Shown piece by piece: positions 54,393 to 63,333 of a stretch of 64,000 nucleotides of DNA. Under the pieces are notes generated by a model. The model saw nothing but the letters and a program-made list of their open reading frames with translations. It was not told the DNA's origin and made no database searches. This DNA comes from Myxococcus dinghuensis (GTDB taxonomy: Bacteria; Myxococcota; Myxococcia; Myxococcales; Myxococcaceae). The stretch covers positions 1 through 64,000 of the forward strand of contig NZ_JAKCFB010000031.1 in the NCBI RefSeq assembly GCF_024198235.1. Reading direction: 5' to 3'. Within the stretch, counting starts at the first letter, position 1. Each line of letters opens with the position of its first letter. Both the position numbers and the translations under genes were made by a program.

Positions 54393-54718
54393 CCCCGGCG
54401 CCGCGCCTACCGCCAATGCCATGCGGGCCCGGCGCGCGTCCGGCGGTCAGGGGTGATGCACCGCGCGTATCGCGCCCGCATGGCCCGAGGCCTCCTCGAC
54501 CTGCACCACGGACAGGAAGGCGCAAGGGCGCCGGCCCTTGAACGGGGTGGATGCGCGACGGGGCCTACGGGCGGCGGGCCTCGGTGGTGGTGGCGTGCGC
54601 GGCGACGGTGTCTTCCTCTCGCAGGTGAATGCACGCCCGGTTGGCGCGGGCCCTGTCCTGGACGTCCGCCATCCCCGGCACAGCGTCGTAGCCGTCTCCC
54701 TGTCCACGTCCTCCTGCG
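54393..54718. other. Intergenic stretch, no gene supported
   Basis: About 326 bp between the methyltransferase stop and the last recognisable piece of the kinase pseudogene. Several short frames exist in both strands but none shows a motif or coherent composition. It may be further decayed sequence of the pseudogene's 3' end. Confidence 0.45.
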
Positions 54719-56209
54719 CTACCCCAGCGCATCGTGGAAGCGCCGAACCATGGACACCACGCACCGGGTACTCGCAGGCTCCGCATCCCCCTCTGACTCC
54801 AGCGCGGACTGCGCGTAGACCCGGGCGTGGGCCACGGTTTCCTCGGAGGCCTGGTGACTTTCGCTATGGAGTTGCATCTGAATCGTCGAGTTGAACAAGC
54901 GAGCGCGTCGTAGGGGTGTGCCATGGGCGAGCATCACTGGGCACACCCCCTCCACCAGGTCCTTCATCTCGTCGAGCTGGGCCAGCCAGGAGTGCGTGGT
55001 GATGCACCTTTCCTGGCGCTGGCTTCACTCCTGCCACCACATTGCTTTGGCCCTCCTGCCGCGGTGGCCCTGGGGCCCGGCGCGGGGCCGAACTCGGCGC
55101 CGCCCGTCTGGGCATGGACTCGCAGCGCTTCTTCGTTCTGATGGCGCGTTTGCAAGGACTTGCCTGCCTTCCGCAGCACGTTGGCGCGACGAACGCGGGC
55201 AACTTGCTGAATCCGTGCCAGGGCCTCCATGAAGGCCTTGCGCGCCTGCGCCTGGCGGCCGGAGAGGGCAAGGGCTTCGCCGAATCCCTCCCAGACTGTT
55301 CCAAATGCGAGCGGCCGTGCGTTCGACGGGGACGCGTCCGCGTTCAGCGAGAACGCCTCGGCCTCGCCCAGGGTGGATGCGTCATCGCGGATGTCTCCGT
55401 TGGTGTAGGAGGCACGCCCGCGCGCAGCGGCTCGTCCCTCCGGTAGGTGCCCACGAGCAGCACCGGCCGCGACGACAACTGCCGCGCGTCCAGCTCCGGC
55501 GGCACGGGCGACAGATGCGGGTGCGGGTGCGGCGGTGACCCCTCGCGTCCGGGGACGAAGGGCGGTCGTCCCGTGGGCCGCTCGTAGCGCATGCACCCCA
55601 GCGCGTAGAGATCCGCGCGCGTCCACGTAGGTCCCGCGCGGTTGCTCCGGCGCCATGGACGTATCACTGCCCACCACCGCGCCGCTCACGTCGAGCGTCT
55701 CCCTCCCGCGCGAACCGCCGAAGCGCGCGGAGATGCCGAAGTCCATCCGCACCGGCGCTCCATCCGGTCGCAGGAAGAGGTTCTCCGGCATGGGGTCCCG
55801 ATGGACGCTGCCGTTGGCGTGCAGGAGCCCCAGTGCCGAGGACAGCCCTCGCGACAGTGACAACGTCGCATGCGGCCGCGCGTCGAACAGCGGCCCCGGA
55901 GATGGCGGTGGCGTGGCCAGCGACAGCGTCTGCTCGCGCAGCAGCTCCATCGCGTATCAGGGGTGCCACCCATCCAGAGACCGGCGACGCTGTGGTGGTG
56001 GAGACGGTGCGCGCGGCGTCCGAGGTGCCCCTGACGAGCCTCCGCCGGGAGCTCCACGCGCGCAGGCGGCTGCTCCACCTGGGCGTGGCGTGCATCGTCG
56101 ACGATGCACGCCCCCCCATCCCTTCGTGCCCGAGCACCTCGAGCAGCTCGTAGCGGTCGATGGTCGCGCCCACCCCGGGTAGCTCAGCGAGCCCTGGATG
56201 CACCGGCAT
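54719..56209 (-). pseudogene. Ser/Thr protein kinase-ATPase-TPR gene, decayed
   Basis: Pieces of one kinase read in order on the minus strand but in different frames. Near 56160 is IDRYELLEVLGHEGMGG (kinase start). A shifted frame follows. From 55950 come MELLREQTLSL, ALGLLHANGSVHRDPMPENLFLRPDG (HRDLKPEN has lost Lys), MDFGISARFG and SGAVVGSDTSMAPEQ. Near 55625 the frame shifts again: ADLYALGCMRYERPTGRPPF. About 55480 is LLVGTYRRDEP, a fragment of an AAA/STAND ATPase domain, then TPR-like helices (GFGEALALSGRQAQARKAFMEAL) to about 55100 and a last piece ending at 54719. A large internal part is missing. Intact relatives have kinase, ATPase and TPR domains in over 1000 residues. The region has lost the strong codon bias seen elsewhere. 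Confidence 0.82.
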
Positions 56210-56537
56210 GGGGGGTTCCGAGGTACCGGTCCGCCCTGCCGCGTCCCTTCTGCGTCTCGTTGGGACGCAGCCGCGTCCCAGTTGGACGCAGGATGGAGGT
56301 AGGGAAGGGGGTCTTGGCCGGTAAACCCTTGGAATGACGAAAAACGGGGCGTTGGCACGCGCCGCGCATGGCCATCGCGCGCGGCATCGCGGGACACCGG
56401 ATGCCCAGCCGTCATGGAGGTTCGGGAACGCGGAAGGAGGGGCCGCTCCTTCCGCGTTCTTCATCTCCGCTACACTTGCCTCCCTCCGACGCGGCCCTGG
56501 CGGGTACTGTCGGATGGTTCCGGACGGAGGCGAGTGG
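56210..56537. other. Divergent intergenic region, no gene supported
   Basis: About 328 bp between the kinase pseudogene start and the sigma-54 activator gene. The activator's frame is open up to 56334, but the implied extra residues are Arg/Ala/Gly-rich and look non-coding. A possible -10 TACACT lies near 56472. I see no clear operator. Confidence 0.45.
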
Positions 56538-58262
56538 ATGCACGAGGAGATGCCGCAGCTCATGAGCGCGCTGCGGGGGGCGAAGGACTTCGAGACGGCG
56601 GCGGCCACGACCCTCAAGCGGATGCTGGCCCTGGCCCAGGAGGCGGTTGCGTCCAGTCGGTACGCAGCCCGTGCCCGCGTGCTCCGCGGAATCGTCCACC
56701 TGAGGCCCGGTGAGGCCTATCGCCGCCTGGCCGCGCTCGATGTAGGGGCGAAGGAGATTACCGAAGCCAATGTGGGGACGCCCTTCTTCACGTCGGCCAC
56801 GGCGTGGCGGGCGGTGATGGAGCACCGCTGCGCGGTGTCCATCGACGTCAACGTGGGCACGGTGCAGCCCCACGCGCCGGACGCGCCGGTGACGGGGGAC
56901 CCGGGACTGGCGGGCTTCCACAGCAACGAGAGCCGGCAGCGCTTCCTCGGGCGCCACGCCACGCACGTCTGCGTGCTGCCGTTGCGCACGCCCGGCGGTG
57001 GCATCGAGGGCATGATTTCGCTGGAGGCCGACTGCCTGGCGGCGATGGGGCAGGAGTTCGTCTGGCGTGAGTCCGGCGAGCAGCTCCAATTGCTGGCGGA
57101 CGTGGCGGCGCCGTACCTGGCGGGCCTGCCGCAGCGGCCGGTGGCGACGCCGGAGGTGGATGAGTTCCTGCCGGTGGTGGGCCGCTCCATGGCGGAGCTG
57201 CTGCCCATCCTGCGGGTGTTCGCGCTCCAGGACGAGACCATCCTCATCAGCGGCGCGACGGGCGCGGGCAAGTCCCGGCTGGCGCGCTGGTGCCACGAGC
57301 GCTCCAACCGGCGCGGCAAGCCCTTCGAGACGCTGGACCTGGTGACGGTACCCGAGGACCTCCAGATGGCGGAGCTCTTCGGCTGGAAGAAGGGCGCCTT
57401 CACCGGCGCGGTGCGCGACGCGCCCGGCAGCGTGGCGCGCGCGGACGGCGGCACGCTCTTCATCGACGAAATCGACAAGCTGTCGCTCAAGGCGCAGGCG
57501 GGCCTGCTGCACCTCCTGGAGTCGCGCAGCTACCGGCCGTTGGGAGAGGGCACCGGCGAGCGTCAGGCGGACGTGCGCTTCATCATCGGCACCAACGCGG
57601 ACCTGCACGCGGAGGTGCGGGCCGGCCGCTTCCGCGAGGACCTCTACTACCGCGTCAACGTGCTGCCGGTGCGCATGCCGTCCCTGCAGGAGCGCCAGGA
57701 CGAAATCCCGCTGTGGGCCCAGTACATGGTGAACCGGCGCCACAAGGAGCGGGTCCCGGAAGGCACCGCGCGCGTGACGCAGGACGCGGAGCGGCTGCTC
57801 GTGGGCAGCTCCTGGCCGGGCAACCTGCGTCAACTCGACAACATCGTCCGCCGCGCCTACACGCTGGCCATGGTGGAGCACGGCGTGGCGGGGGGCGAGC
57901 TGGTGCTCCACGAGAAGCACGTCGCGCGGGCGCTGGACTACGAGCAGGCACCTGGGAGCAAGCCGCTGCCGGAGGCCCTGCGCGCCGCGGCGCAGGCGTT
58001 CGTGTCGGAGGCCCGGCGCCGCAACGCGCCCCTGGACCTGGACCTGGCGGACGCGTTCCGCGGGCTGGTGCTGGGCATGGCCATCCGCCAGGTGGGGCGC
58101 GACGACGGCTTCAAGCTCCTGGGCCGCGAGAGCCTGGTGAAGAACCGCAACCACCACAAGGCGCTCAAGCGCGAGCTGGAGAAGGTGGAGGCGCTCTACA
58201 AGGCCCTGGGCGAGGACGCCTCCCCGTTCGCGGACCTGCTGTCGGAGGACGAGGCGGCCTGA
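56538..58262 (+). CDS. Sigma-54-dependent activator (bacterial enhancer-binding protein) with GAF-like sensor
   Basis: A 574-residue regulator. The N-terminal 190 residues resemble a GAF sensor (VCVLPLRTPGGGIEGMISLEA at its end, cut here). The AAA domain (about 215-450) has Walker A GATGAGKS, the sigma-54 contact loop GAFTGA in GWKKGAFTGAVRDAPG, Walker B GGTLFIDEIDKL and the Arg finger region RFREDLYYRVNVLPVRMP. The C-terminal end (RGLVLGMAIRQVGRDDGF, LLGRESLVKNRNHHKALKREL) could be a strongly diverged Fis-type HTH, but the canonical pattern is not clear. The ATG at 56538 has a GGAGGCGAG RBS. It is divergent from the kinase pseudogene. Confidence 0.88.
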   Translation: MHEEMPQLMSALRGAKDFETAAATTLKRMLALAQEAVASSRYAARARVLRGIVHLRPGEAYRRLAALDVGAKEITEANVGTPFFTSATAWRAVMEHRCAVSIDVNVGTVQPHAPDAPVTGDPGLAGFHSNESRQRFLGRHATHVCVLPLRTPGGGIEGMISLEADCLAAMGQEFVWRESGEQLQLLADVAAPYLAGLPQRPVATPEVDEFLPVVGRSMAELLPILRVFALQDETILISGATGAGKSRLARWCHERSNRRGKPFETLDLVTVPEDLQMAELFGWKKGAFTGAVRDAPGSVARADGGTLFIDEIDKLSLKAQAGLLHLLESRSYRPLGEGTGERQADVRFIIGTNADLHAEVRAGRFREDLYYRVNVLPVRMPSLQERQDEIPLWAQYMVNRRHKERVPEGTARVTQDAERLLVGSSWPGNLRQLDNIVRRAYTLAMVEHGVAGGELVLHEKHVARALDYEQAPGSKPLPEALRAAAQAFVSEARRRNAPLDLDLADAFRGLVLGMAIRQVGRDDGFKLLGRESLVKNRNHHKALKRELEKVEALYKALGEDASPFADLLSEDEAA

Positions 58263-58349
58263 CCCTGGAGGGGGGATGACCCTGGGTACAATCCTCACCC
58301 GGTGAGAGGCTTGCTAGCTTGACCGGTCCACGACGTCGGGGGGTGGACC

Positions 58350-59153
58350 GTGAAGCTCATCTCGAACAGCGCCATCGTGACTGGTGGCGCGCAGGGAATT
58401 GGTCTGGCCATCGCCGCGCGGCTCATGCGCGAGGGCACCAGCGTGCTCGTCTTCGGGCGGACGGAGTCGAAGGTGGTCGCGGCGACGGAGCGGCTCACCC
58501 GGGAATCCGAGGGGCGTGCCCGCGCCGTGCCCTGTGCGGGCGACGTCTGCCGCGCGGAGGATGTGGCGCGGGCCCTGGACGTCGCCACCGCGGAGCTGGG
58601 CCTGCCGGGCATCCTGGTGAACAACGCGGGCACCAACAGCCTGTCGCTCCTCGTGGACCTGCCCGAGGAGGACTTCGACCGCATGTTCCACGTCAACGTG
58701 AAGGGGCCCTTCCTCTTCATGAAGGCCTACGCCCGCGCGCTCATCGCCGCGAAGCGCACCGGGGTGGTGGTGAACGTCACCTCGCTCTTCCAGGGCGTGG
58801 TGACGGAGGGCCTGGGCCACTACGCGGCCTCGAAGGCCGGCCTGTGGAGCCTCTCGCGCGCCGCGGCGCTGGAGCTCAGCCGCCACGGCATCCGCGTCAA
58901 CATCGTCGCGCCGGGCGCCACCCTCACGCCCATGGCGTCCGGCTTCATCGAGGACCCGACGATGGGCCGCGAGCTGCGCGCGCACACGCCGCTGGGCAAG
59001 TCCCACGGCACGCCGGATGACGTGGCGCGCGTCGTCGCCTTCCTCTGCGCGGAGGAGTCCTCCTGGATGACGGGGGACAGCCTCACCGTGGACGGCGGCA
59101 ACCACCTGCGGGGCATGCCCAGCTACTGGGACACGCTGAACCCGACCCGGTAG
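58350..59153 (+). CDS. SDR-family oxidoreductase
   Basis: A 267-residue classical short-chain dehydrogenase. Motifs: TGGAQGIG nucleotide loop, VFGRTESK (Arg after strand 2 suggests NADP), LVNNAGTNSL, catalytic VVNVTSLFQG and the YxxxK in GHYAASKAGLWSLSR. FabG-like length and the C-terminal DGGNHLRGMPSY. The substrate is unknown. The start is GTG at 58350. Its 3' end overlaps the convergent heme oxygenase gene by 31 bp. Confidence 0.88.
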   Translation: MKLISNSAIVTGGAQGIGLAIAARLMREGTSVLVFGRTESKVVAATERLTRESEGRARAVPCAGDVCRAEDVARALDVATAELGLPGILVNNAGTNSLSLLVDLPEEDFDRMFHVNVKGPFLFMKAYARALIAAKRTGVVVNVTSLFQGVVTEGLGHYAASKAGLWSLSRAAALELSRHGIRVNIVAPGATLTPMASGFIEDPTMGRELRAHTPLGKSHGTPDDVARVVAFLCAEESSWMTGDSLTVDGGNHLRGMPSYWDTLNPTR

Positions 59154-59932
59154 CCAGGGCCGGACGCGGCGATGCCCGTCGCGCCGCGCGCCAGCTCGTC
59201 GCACACCAGGGCGTGGAGCCGGAAGGCCATGCGGGCCTCCTGCACGATTTCGCGCGCCTCGTCCTCCTCCAGCTCCAGCCCGTCGATGCGCGAGTGCAGC
59301 CGCACCCGGAACTCCGTCATCTCCGCGTCGGTGAACGCGGCGTGGAAGCGCGTGCCCTGGTCGCCGTCCAGGTCGAAGGCGCGGGCCACCACGCGGGCGC
59401 GCGCCGGCGCGCAGAAGACGTCCAGCACGCACCGCGCATACGCGTGCGCCACGAGCAGGTGCGGGGCATCCTCCGCCACCTCGCGCAGCCGCTCCGCGTG
59501 CAGCCGCGTCTCCACGCACACGAAGCCCTCCCCGCGCGGCTCGCCACAGAAGTAGCCCAGGTCCTCCTCGAGCGCTTCGGCGCGGCGCAGCTCCGGCATC
59601 AACAGCATGGGCGTCAGCGCGGTGCGCGCCACCCGGGGCAGCACGCCCTCGAACGCCGCGTAGAGCGTGTGGAGCTGCCGCAGGTAGTTGACGTAGTGCT
59701 GCGCCTGGACGAACTGGCCGTAGACGCCCTCCCACGAATCGGTGAAGAGCGACTGGAGGAACAGGGCGCGCTCGGCCTGCTCGTGCGCCCGCGCCGTGCC
59801 CTCCGTCAGCAGCACCGACAGGGGCGCCGCCGCAGGCGACGTCTCCAGGGCCCGCGCCTCGCTCTCGCTCAGCCGACGCACGCGCGCGGACTGCTCCGTC
59901 CGCGGCAGCCGCAGGGAGCCGCTGGCGCTCAC
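59123..59932 (-). CDS. Heme oxygenase (biliverdin-producing, HO-1 fold)
   Basis: Opens heme to biliverdin, CO and iron in the cytosol. The 269-residue product has the all-helical HO pattern: LLTEGTARAHEQAERALF with the proximal His50, YGQFVQAQHYVNYLRQLHTLYAAFE and LLVAHAYARCVLDVFCA near the distal helix. The N-terminal 35 residues are an extension. The start is GTG at 59932, overlapping the stop of the small upstream gene (GTGA). The operon is preceded by a Fur box, so it should be induced by iron starvation, for iron release from prey heme. Biliverdin could also supply bacteriophytochromes. Confidence 0.85.
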   Translation of the reverse strand: MSASGSLRLPRTEQSARVRRLSESEARALETSPAAAPLSVLLTEGTARAHEQAERALFLQSLFTDSWEGVYGQFVQAQHYVNYLRQLHTLYAAFEGVLPRVARTALTPMLLMPELRRAEALEEDLGYFCGEPRGEGFVCVETRLHAERLREVAEDAPHLLVAHAYARCVLDVFCAPARARVVARAFDLDGDQGTRFHAAFTDAEMTEFRVRLHSRIDGLELEEDEAREIVQEARMAFRLHALVCDELARGATGIAASGPGYRVGFSVSQ

Positions 59933-60189
59933 TGCTTCCACCCGCCCATGTTCGGCGTGTGGTTCATCCCCACGGCGGTCGGCTCGCTCTCCTCGCGCCC
60001 ACCGCCCTCCGCGTCCGCCAGGTTGTGCAGCGCCTCCGCCAACGTCATCCCGATGGCCCGCAGCACCTCCTCCTCCACCCGGATGGTCACCGGCCCCATC
60101 GCCAGGTGGATATGCCCACAGGTGCACCGCGTCACCTCGGCGCAAGGCCCCCTCGCCAGCACCGTCTTGCCGCATCCCTGTCCGAGCAT
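59929..60189 (-). CDS. Small cysteine-rich protein of the Fur-regulated heme oxygenase operon
   Basis: An 86-residue protein that I do not recognise. Four cysteines (positions 6, 16, 22 and 24) and two His (26 and 28) cluster in the first 30 residues (EVTRCTCGHIHLAMGPV), then an amphipathic helix pair and a Gly/Glu tail. The C/H cluster could bind iron, zinc or heme. It is the first gene of the operon, follows the Fur box by 19 bp and has a AAGGAGACG RBS. Its stop overlaps the heme oxygenase start by 4 bp. It is not HemP- or Bfd-like by pattern. Confidence 0.72.
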   Translation of the reverse strand: MLGQGCGKTVLARGPCAEVTRCTCGHIHLAMGPVTIRVEEEVLRAIGMTLAEALHNLADAEGGGREESEPTAVGMNHTPNMGGWKQ

Positions 60190-60208
60190 CGCGCGTCTCC
60201 TTGATTTT

Positions 60209-60227
60209 GATTTTGATTATCGAAATC
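60209..60227. promoter_or_regulatory. Fur box upstream of heme oxygenase operon
   Basis: On the minus strand GATTTCGATAATCAAAATC matches the 19-bp Fur consensus GATAATGATAATCATTATC at 14 positions and has a perfect GATTT/AAATC inverted end. It is AT-rich in GC-rich surroundings. It lies just downstream of the -10 element, where bound Fur would block transcription. Confidence 0.72.
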
Positions 60228-60233
60228 AAATGG

Positions 60234-60262
60234 ATGATGCCGGAAGGGCCCCTGGGAGTCAA
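60234..60262 (-). promoter_or_regulatory. Promoter of heme oxygenase operon
   Basis: Minus strand: -35 TTGACT (60262-60257), 17-bp spacer, -10 CATCAT (60239-60234). The Fur box begins 7 bp further downstream and covers the expected start site. Confidence 0.55.
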
Positions 60263-60302
60263 TTCCCGGATTCCACGTAGGGGCGGGGGCGGTGCGAGGC
60301 GT

Positions 60303-61034
60303 CTACGGCGACGGCGCGCCGAGCGCGGGCGGCGGGGTGGTGGGGTCCCCCTGCGCCGCGGTGTCGGTGTCCGCGGCCGCGTTCGTGGGGCCGCCGGGCG
60401 CCGGTGGCGCCACCTGCGCTTCCGGCGCGACGGTGGGGGCGGTGACGGACGGGGCCTCCTCGGGCGGTGGCTCCGTGGCCGTGGCCGCGGGGTCGAACGG
60501 GGGGTCGACGAGGCCGGGGGGCGGCTCGTCGCCTTCGGCGGGGATGGGCTGGCGGTTCGCGTCGCGCAGGCCCACGAGGACGCTGGTCCCGCTGGAGGTG
60601 ACCCGCAGCTCCGCGTAGCGCGCGCGGGCGAAGCGGGGCCCGTGGCCTTCCTGGAAGAAGAAGGACTCGGCGCCCAACCGGGCCCAGCCTCCGCGCAGGC
60701 GGTAGCGCAGCTTGAACTCCCCGGGCGCCAGCGGGAGGTCCGGCGTGTCGATGCGCACGTACTGGCCCACGCCGTGCTCATCCAGCTTCAGCACGAAGTG
60801 GCCGTCGCGCGAGGGGGACTCGGCGGGGTGCCCGGTGTCGACCCATCCCCGCTCCCGGGCGATGGCGTAGTCGAGCTCCATGTAGTCGCCCTGCATGAGC
60901 GAGCGCGGGTCCCTGGGCGCCAGCTCCAGCAGCACAAGCTGGCCGGTGGCGAGGACGTGCTCCTTCTGGAGGACGAGCCCGAGCGTGGTGAACAGCACGA
61001 GCGCGAGGCCCGCGAGGATGACGCTGGTGCGCAT
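60303..61034 (-). CDS. GDYXXLXY-domain membrane-anchored protein
   Basis: A 243-residue protein with an N-terminal membrane anchor (SVILAGLALVLFTTLGLVL) and an extracytoplasmic domain holding the eponymous motif GDYMELDY. The tail of about 70 residues is Pro/Ala/Glu-rich and disordered. It is the last gene of the DUF2157-DUF4401-GDYXXLXY trio, a conserved set of unknown function in many bacteria. Its ATG overlaps the DUF4401 stop by one base (TGATG). Confidence 0.88.
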   Translation of the reverse strand: MRTSVILAGLALVLFTTLGLVLQKEHVLATGQLVLLELAPRDPRSLMQGDYMELDYAIARERGWVDTGHPAESPSRDGHFVLKLDEHGVGQYVRIDTPDLPLAPGEFKLRYRLRGGWARLGAESFFFQEGHGPRFARARYAELRVTSSGTSVLVGLRDANRQPIPAEGDEPPPGLVDPPFDPAATATEPPPEEAPSVTAPTVAPEAQVAPPAPGGPTNAAADTDTAAQGDPTTPPPALGAPSP

Positions 61035-62134
61035 CACCGCACCTCCGCGGTCGGCATGCCGGGGTGGGTGCGCCGCAGGAAGAACCGATGGAGTCCGAGG
61101 AAGACGAGCCCACTGCCGATGAGCGCGAGCGCCTTGGCCAGCAGCGTGAAGGCCAGGCTGTAGTAGTAGACGTTCCCCGCCACGAGCAGGAAGGCCACCG
61201 CGATGCCGAGCAGGATGTTGCTGCGCCGGTGGAAGCCCAGGACGAGCAGGCCCGTGGCGGCGATGACCGCGGGGACGTTCAGCGTGAGGAGCGCCAGCAG
61301 CGTGAGCGCGCCGAAGATGACGGCGCCCGCGCCGCCGGAGGGCTCGAGGTCTTGCGCCTTCATCGCCTGCCAGCTCGTGAAGAGGGTCAGCGCCGTCAGG
61401 CCCAGGGTGATGACGGCGAGCGGCAGGCTGGATTCGTCGGTGACCCGGAAGATGTCGCCGGGCCAGAGCCGGGCGAGCACGTGGACCGGCAGGCAGAGGG
61501 CCAGGCCGAAGGCCACCGGGGAGACGAGCCGGGCGGGCAGGCCGTCGGCCATCCGGGGCTGACGCAGGAGCAGGACGTGGACGAGGAGGGCCTCCGCGAG
61601 CACGGCCAGCTCCATGCCGACGCCGCCCAGGAGCTGGTACGTCAGCACCTGCGTGGCATTGGCGATGAGCAGGGCCATCAGGAAGCGCATGATGACGTCG
61701 GGGAAGGTCACCAGGAGCACCGCGCCCACGGCGATGGCTGCCCCCGCCGCGACCTCCACGTCCCGGAGCCCGCCCTTCGCCGCGATGCCTCCGACGAGCA
61801 TCCCCACGCCCGCGAGGCACAGGGCCATGGTGAGCTGCTCGAGGAACACACCCCCGGCGACGCCGCGCGTCGCGGTGGCGGCGATGCAGAACACGAGCCC
61901 GAGGCCCATCATGGCCTCCTCGCTCTCCACGATGCCGACGCAGGTGAAGATGCCGATGAGGAAGAGCGCGGCGACCCAGGCGCCGAGGCCGGCGAAGGCC
62001 TTCACGAACCAGGGCGTGGCCGTGCTGTTGCGCTGATGGACCTCCATGGCGGCGCGCGCGCGCGGTAGCGCCTCGGCGGCGACGAGCCCCTCCGCCTCCA
62101 GGTTCCTCAGCACGTCTTGGAGCGACGGACGCAT
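61034..62134 (-). CDS. DUF4401-family membrane protein
   Basis: A 366-residue polytopic protein with about ten membrane segments after a 50-residue cytoplasmic N-terminus (LQDVLRNLEAEGLVAAEAL). The family usually has a companion DUF2157 protein directly upstream and a GDYXXLXY protein downstream, and both are here. Its role is unknown; a membrane complex of the three is likely. The ATG at 62134 starts 1 bp after the DUF2157 stop. Confidence 0.85.
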   Translation of the reverse strand: MRPSLQDVLRNLEAEGLVAAEALPRARAAMEVHQRNSTATPWFVKAFAGLGAWVAALFLIGIFTCVGIVESEEAMMGLGLVFCIAATATRGVAGGVFLEQLTMALCLAGVGMLVGGIAAKGGLRDVEVAAGAAIAVGAVLLVTFPDVIMRFLMALLIANATQVLTYQLLGGVGMELAVLAEALLVHVLLLRQPRMADGLPARLVSPVAFGLALCLPVHVLARLWPGDIFRVTDESSLPLAVITLGLTALTLFTSWQAMKAQDLEPSGGAGAVIFGALTLLALLTLNVPAVIAATGLLVLGFHRRSNILLGIAVAFLLVAGNVYYYSLAFTLLAKALALIGSGLVFLGLHRFFLRRTHPGMPTAEVR

Positions 62135-62135
62135 G

Positions 62136-63158
62136 TCAGGACTCCTCCGTGGTGCCCGTGGCGCGTGCTTCCCGTCGCAGCCACCAGACGGCGAGCGCCA
62201 CCTGCGCGATGATCGCGATGGAGAGGACGAAGAAGGTGAAGGCGACGTCGTCGAACCGTTGGGATTCGAGGCTCGCGTGGCCGATGACCGTCGTGACGAG
62301 CGTCATCGCGCACAGCGCTCCCAGGGTGAGCAGGAACAGCTCGCCCCCCAGGTGCCGGTGGAGTGCGTACTCCGCGGCGAACGTCGCCAGCAGCAGGACC
62401 ACCGCGACGGTGCCGGCGGGGCCCGTGGAGCGGGGGACGACGACGAAGCCGATGGAGACGACGAGCAGGGGTGCCACCGTCATGCAGGCGAACACGCGCG
62501 CCATCCCCCGGGCCTGGAGCCAGGGCACGCGCAGGTTCGCGAAGTGCTCGTAGGTGGCCCACGCGAAGCCGTTGAACAGCGCGATTCCCACGACCCACCA
62601 GGTGAAGAGGTCGTCGGCGCCGTCGAACAACTGCTTCCAGACGAGGACGGCGCCGACGTCCACCAGGACCAGGAGCAGCAGCCACAGCGGCGAGAACCGC
62701 GACACCGCGACCCACGGCAGGATGAGCGCCGCCCAGCCGACGAACAGCTCGAACGCATCCGCGCCCGTTTGATAGGCCTGTCCGTAGACGGCGAGCAGCG
62801 GGCCCACGAGCACGGTGGCGGCGAGCAGCCCGAAGTGGCCGAAGCGCTGGCTGAGCGGACCGGACCCCACGGCGGCCAGGGTGCAGCCGGTGATTCCGAG
62901 CCCGATGAGCCCCAGCTTGGCGAAGCGGTGGAGCCCGGCCCAGTTGTAGGCGAAGAAGTAGATGACGCCGGAGAGCACGAGCAGCGAGCCGAGCGCGATG
63001 AGCGTCGTGGCGAGGAACCGCTGCCAGTCTTCACGCGACGGCGGCGCGAGCGCGAGGTCCCGTGCGCGCCGCAGATACGGCGGAGGAAGGACGCCCGCGT
63101 CGACGAGCGCCTGGAGCCGCTCGGGAGTCGCTTCCAGGTCGAGGATGTCTTTCGGCAC
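62136..63158 (-). CDS. DUF2157-family membrane protein
   Basis: A 340-residue protein with a cytoplasmic N-terminus (PERLQALVDAGVLPPPYLRRA) followed by about ten membrane segments (for instance LIALGSLLVLSGVIYFFAYN). This matches the DUF2157 pattern and gene order. The GTG at 63158 is the best start; in-frame sequence further upstream is not convincing. It is the first gene of the trio and is divergent from the TPR gene. Confidence 0.83.
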   Translation of the reverse strand: MPKDILDLEATPERLQALVDAGVLPPPYLRRARDLALAPPSREDWQRFLATTLIALGSLLVLSGVIYFFAYNWAGLHRFAKLGLIGLGITGCTLAAVGSGPLSQRFGHFGLLAATVLVGPLLAVYGQAYQTGADAFELFVGWAALILPWVAVSRFSPLWLLLLVLVDVGAVLVWKQLFDGADDLFTWWVVGIALFNGFAWATYEHFANLRVPWLQARGMARVFACMTVAPLLVVSIGFVVVPRSTGPAGTVAVVLLLATFAAEYALHRHLGGELFLLTLGALCAMTLVTTVIGHASLESQRFDDVAFTFFVLSIAIIAQVALAVWWLRREARATGTTEES

Positions 63159-63333
63159 GGCCCGGACTGTATCGCGGGCGGTGGCCAGGAAGTGAAGCCG
63201 GACGACCAGGGAGGCGGTCGTGGAGGCGCTCCGCCCACGCGGGTGGGCACTCCGGTGCACGGTGGGAACGAAGCCACGTGAAGCGTGATACACGCCTCGC
63301 GCAGGCGGATGCTCAGCGGCGCGTGGAGGGTGG

